In this document: positions 5,102 to 7,460 of the stretch, one piece after another
How positions within the stretch are numbered: position 1 is the first letter of the stretch
How the letters are laid out: each line of letters begins with the position of its first letter
Assembly: GCA_024645305.1 (NCBI GenBank)
Contig: JAHEFU010000083.1
Coordinates: 1-7,460 of the forward strand
Length of the DNA stretch: 7,460 bases
DNA from: Planctomycetales bacterium
GTDB lineage: Bacteria > 4484-113 > JAFGCY01
Reading direction: 5' to 3'
The notes under the pieces: model-generated
What the model was told of the DNA's origin: nothing
What the model saw: the letters and a program-made list of their open reading frames with translations, nothing else
Database searches by the model: none
Position numbers and translations under genes: made by a program

Positions 5102-7460
5102 CTACTTATTGAGTTGTTCCAGCAGGTACTGCACAGCGGCCTCGACCTGGCTGTCGCGGTGATCCTCCAGCAGGGCCGGATCAATTTCCACCCGGATGTC
5201 CGGCTCCACACCGTTGCGCTCGGTATTGAGCCCCGTTGACATGTAGAAGCCGTCCGCCGGAGTGGCGATCCCACTGCCGTCCATCAGGCTCACCCCGCCG
5301 GAGCGGATCACGTTGCCACCCGTGGGCATCCCGATCAGGGTTGCCAGCCCGAGCTGCTTGAAGACATGCGGCACGATCTCGCCGTCGCTGTAGGCCCGCT
5401 CATTGATCAGCATCACCACCGGGCGCTCCCAGGTGAAGGCCGGCTCCTTGCTGAAGGGTCCGCCGCGTGGATTGACGGTGGCGAACATCTGCCGGCTGAA
5501 CAGTTCGGCCAGCTCGTTGTGGATGTTGCCGCCATTGTTGAAGCGCACGTCGATGATCAGGGCCTCGCGGTCCTTCTGCGGGCCGAATATCTCGCGGAAG
5601 AGCTGGTTGTACATCCGCATATTCATGCCGGGCATGTGCACATAGGCGATGCGCTTGCCACTGAGGTTGTCCACCTCGGCCTGGCGGTCATCCACCCACT
5701 GCCGGTAGCGCAGGTTGCCCTCATAACCGGTCAGGCGCAGCAGCAGTTCCCGCTCCCCGTTGTCAGCCGTCAGGGGAATCTCCGCTTCATCCTGGCCTGC
5801 TTTCTCATCCTTGTCTTTTGCACTCGCTTCAGCCGGGTCCTCTGCCTGCCTCGCCTGCCAGGCTGCCTCAGCCTCCAGCGCCGGCGCGCCACTCTTCACC
5901 CGCAGGCGTACGATGTCACCGGTTCGGTTGCGCAGCAGGTCGAAGCGGTTGTCAGTTGGCTGAATCTCCTGGCCGTCAATGGCGAGGATCACATCGCCAT
6001 CGTACAGCCGGTGCCCCACTTCGTCCGCCGGTCCGTCACGCAGGACCCGGTCCACCAGCCAGCCCGGGCCGGGCCAGCTCGTGTCGTAGTCCACGCCCAG
6101 GTAGCCCGTGCTGTCAGCGGGTCCGGCGCTGCCCTCCAGGTTCGGCACGTAGGCCCAGGTATGCGAGGAGTTGATCTCGCCCACCATTTCGGTCAGCAGG
6201 CGATTGAACTCGCGCGTCGTGCCGATGCCCGCCAGCCGGGTCTGGTACTTCGGCAGGATGCTGTCCCAATTGATACCGTGCATGTGGCTGTCATAGAAGT
6301 TGTAACCAATCTGGCGCCAGGCATCATGCAGCACCTCGGCCCAGCGTTCGCGCTGGTCGAAGTGCACCTTGGCAGTGACTGGCACGCTGCCCTGGCCACG
6401 CTTCTGATTACCATTGAGCTCCAGGTAGCCGATGCTGCCGCGGGAGCTGTAATACAGGCGCTTGCCATCCTTGCCGTAATGCAGGTTGCCACCGTTGAAG
6501 CCGCCATCCACAGCAGAGTCGCTGCCATCCTCGAGATCGTAGGCCCACAGCCCGCCCCCGCCGGGACCGCCGGCGGAATACAGCAGGTACTTGGAGTCAA
6601 AGTCGAACAGCTCCGCACCGCTGCGCACGAACTGGCGACCCACGGCAAAATAACGCTCATGGATGCGCTCGAAATCGATCTCAATCGGATCGTACTTCGG
6701 TCCATCCTCTTCCGCTTCATCCTCTGCATCTTCGGCTTCGATCTCATCGTCCTTAGCAACTTCCTCATCATCAGCTGCTTCATCGTCATTCGCCGGGGCA
6801 GCCTCAGCCTCCTCCCCGAAATCCGTGCTGTCCTCATCGCCGGCCTCAGCTTCCTCATCCTTGGGCTGGTCCTCCGGGAAGAGCAGCTCGTCGTTATATG
6901 TCGGACCCTCCGGCACGAGCCGCAGCAGCATGGCATTGCTTTCGTCGAAGACCTGGCTGCTCTGCGACCAGGCCAGCCACTTGCCGTCACGGCTGAAGAC
7001 CGGTTCACCGGCACTGTCTGGGGTCTGGGAGATGTCAACCGGATCACGGGTCTCCACGTTGGCAAGGTAGACATCGAAGAACAGGTTGCCCTGGTGCGCG
7101 CTGAAAGCCAGCCAGTAGCCGTCCGGTGCCCAGCTGAATCCAGCAACCCTGTCATTGCGCTTGAGGTTGCCGCGATAGATCAGCTCATCCGTGTCATCCT
7201 CCATATCCAGCACCCGCAGCTCAGTGTTGCCACGGACGAAGGCGATGCGCTCACCCTGCGGTGCGAACTTTGGTGCCCATTCCGGTTCCCTGCTCGTTGT
7301 CAGGCGCCGGTCCTCGCCCGTCAACAGGTCATACAGGTACAGGTCGTTCTGCCCGCTGCGGTCCGAGACATATACGAAACTCTTGCCCTCGGGATGCCAG
7401 GAGAACTGGCGCTCCCAGCCGGCATCCTTGATGATGTGGTGCGTGCGCGAGAGGTCCTGG
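5102..7460 (-). CDS. Tricorn-like protease, first gene of the pair (5' end beyond window)
   Basis: 785 residues are visible, with the first full codon at 7457-7459 and stop TAG at 5102-5104. The frame is open to the window edge. The first visible residues (QDLSRT) align with residue 351 of the neighbouring protease, so roughly 350 residues, including the start and any signal peptide, are missing. Fragment numbering follows. Residues 1-190 are PD40 repeats (YVSDRSGQNDLY, SRDGKWLAW). An acidic linker spans 196-254, with about 32 Asp/Glu in 58 residues. Propeller-like sequence continues to about 360. The C1-like helical region carries Ser432-His433 (VGEINSSHTW). A PDZ domain runs about 445-530 with a further charged insertion at 530-561. 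The S41 core from about 600 has RFNNGG, the nucleophile Ser691 followed by Asp692 (AYSDGEI, codon 5387-5389), and Glu747 before the GVEPDI loop. All tricorn catalytic residues are present. It is a paralog of the next gene: 24 of 49 residues are identical over the stretch around RFNNGG. It probably trims peptides, and is probably exported like its neighbour, though its own signal is not visible. Confidence 0.94.
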   Translation of the reverse strand, partial: QDLSRTHHIIKDAGWERQFSWHPEGKSFVYVSDRSGQNDLYLYDLLTGEDRRLTTSREPEWAPKFAPQGERIAFVRGNTELRVLDMEDDTDELIYRGNLKRNDRVAGFSWAPDGYWLAFSAHQGNLFFDVYLANVETRDPVDISQTPDSAGEPVFSRDGKWLAWSQSSQVFDESNAMLLRLVPEGPTYNDELLFPEDQPKDEEAEAGDEDSTDFGEEAEAAPANDDEAADDEEVAKDDEIEAEDAEDEAEEDGPKYDPIEIDFERIHERYFAVGRQFVRSGAELFDFDSKYLLYSAGGPGGGGLWAYDLEDGSDSAVDGGFNGGNLHYGKDGKRLYYSSRGSIGYLELNGNQKRGQGSVPVTAKVHFDQRERWAEVLHDAWRQIGYNFYDSHMHGINWDSILPKYQTRLAGIGTTREFNRLLTEMVGEINSSHTWAYVPNLEGSAGPADSTGYLGVDYDTSWPGPGWLVDRVLRDGPADEVGHRLYDGDVILAIDGQEIQPTDNRFDLLRNRTGDIVRLRVKSGAPALEAEAAWQARQAEDPAEASAKDKDEKAGQDEAEIPLTADNGERELLLRLTGYEGNLRYRQWVDDRQAEVDNLSGKRIAYVHMPGMNMRMYNQLFREIFGPQKDREALIIDVRFNNGGNIHNELAELFSRQMFATVNPRGGPFSKEPAFTWERPVVMLINERAYSDGEIVPHVFKQLGLATLIGMPTGGNVIRSGGVSLMDGSGIATPADGFYMSTGLNTERNGVEPDIRVEIDPALLEDHRDSQVEAAVQYLLEQLNK

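Noticed and set aside
2782..5112. A 776-codon open frame on the plus strand opposite the second protease gene
   Set aside because: Its codons lie in exact register with the protease codons, so it stays open simply because the protease gene avoids TTA, CTA and TCA over this stretch, as expected at high G+C. It has no recognisable domain, while the minus-strand product is clearly tricorn-like.
5086..5274. Longer start for the second protease, 63 codons upstream
   Set aside because: It would overlap the first protease gene by about 170 bases and put an Arg/Ser/Cys-rich stretch before a normal signal peptide. The internal ATG has a well-placed GGAG.
6193..7155. Minus-strand frame of 320 codons and a Ser-rich plus-strand frame (6663-7070) inside the first protease gene
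   Set aside because: Out-of-frame shadows. The Arg/Met-rich and poly-Ser products are what the acidic GA-rich codons give in other frames.
5102..7324. A start codon at 7324 for the first protease gene
   Set aside because: This is an internal TTG. The frame continues upstream to the window edge with sequence (QDLSRT, YVSDRSG) homologous to the neighbouring paralog, so the gene is truncated by the window.

Overview
The window reads as bacterial chromosome of fairly high G+C, and every gene I can support lies on the minus strand. Two of the three proteins show bacterial export signals: a lipoprotein signal with a lipobox and a cleavable signal peptide. One start has a clear GGAG ribosome binding site. 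The lineage cannot be fixed from the sequence. The mix of exported tricorn-type peptidases and a dockerin-repeat lipoprotein suggests an environmental Gram-negative-type bacterium that handles proteins outside the cytoplasm.

In transcription order (right to left), the window opens inside a first tricorn-like protease gene (5102-7460, 5' end missing). After 16 bases comes a second, complete tricorn-like gene (1783-5085, 1100 residues). They are tandem paralogs. Each has PD40-type beta-propeller repeats, a very acidic linker inserted late in the propeller region, a helical C1-type domain, a PDZ domain and an S41-type core. Both keep the Ser-His / Ser-Asp / Glu residues expected of tricorn. The second gene ends in a hairpin and a good intrinsic terminator (1708-1733).

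Between 1027 and 1782 lies about 750 bases with no convincing protein gene but unusually rich in inverted repeats. At 1132-1289 five hairpins follow one another closely. At 1481-1526 and 1636-1681 there are two copies of one imperfect hairpin element, whose stem differences are compensatory. This region is the part least explained by known families.

Left of it starts a third gene (1-1026, 3' end missing). It encodes a lipoprotein with two dockerin-type calcium-binding loops placed unusually near the N-terminus and far apart, then a fibronectin-III-like stretch, and probably a PKD-like domain running out of the window.

Taken together, the two proteases are probably co-transcribed and probably both act outside the cytoplasm on peptides, although the second one's signal peptide is the only direct evidence of export. 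The lipoprotein is probably a separate transcription unit with its own structured leader. No mobile element, tRNA, rRNA or CRISPR array was seen.
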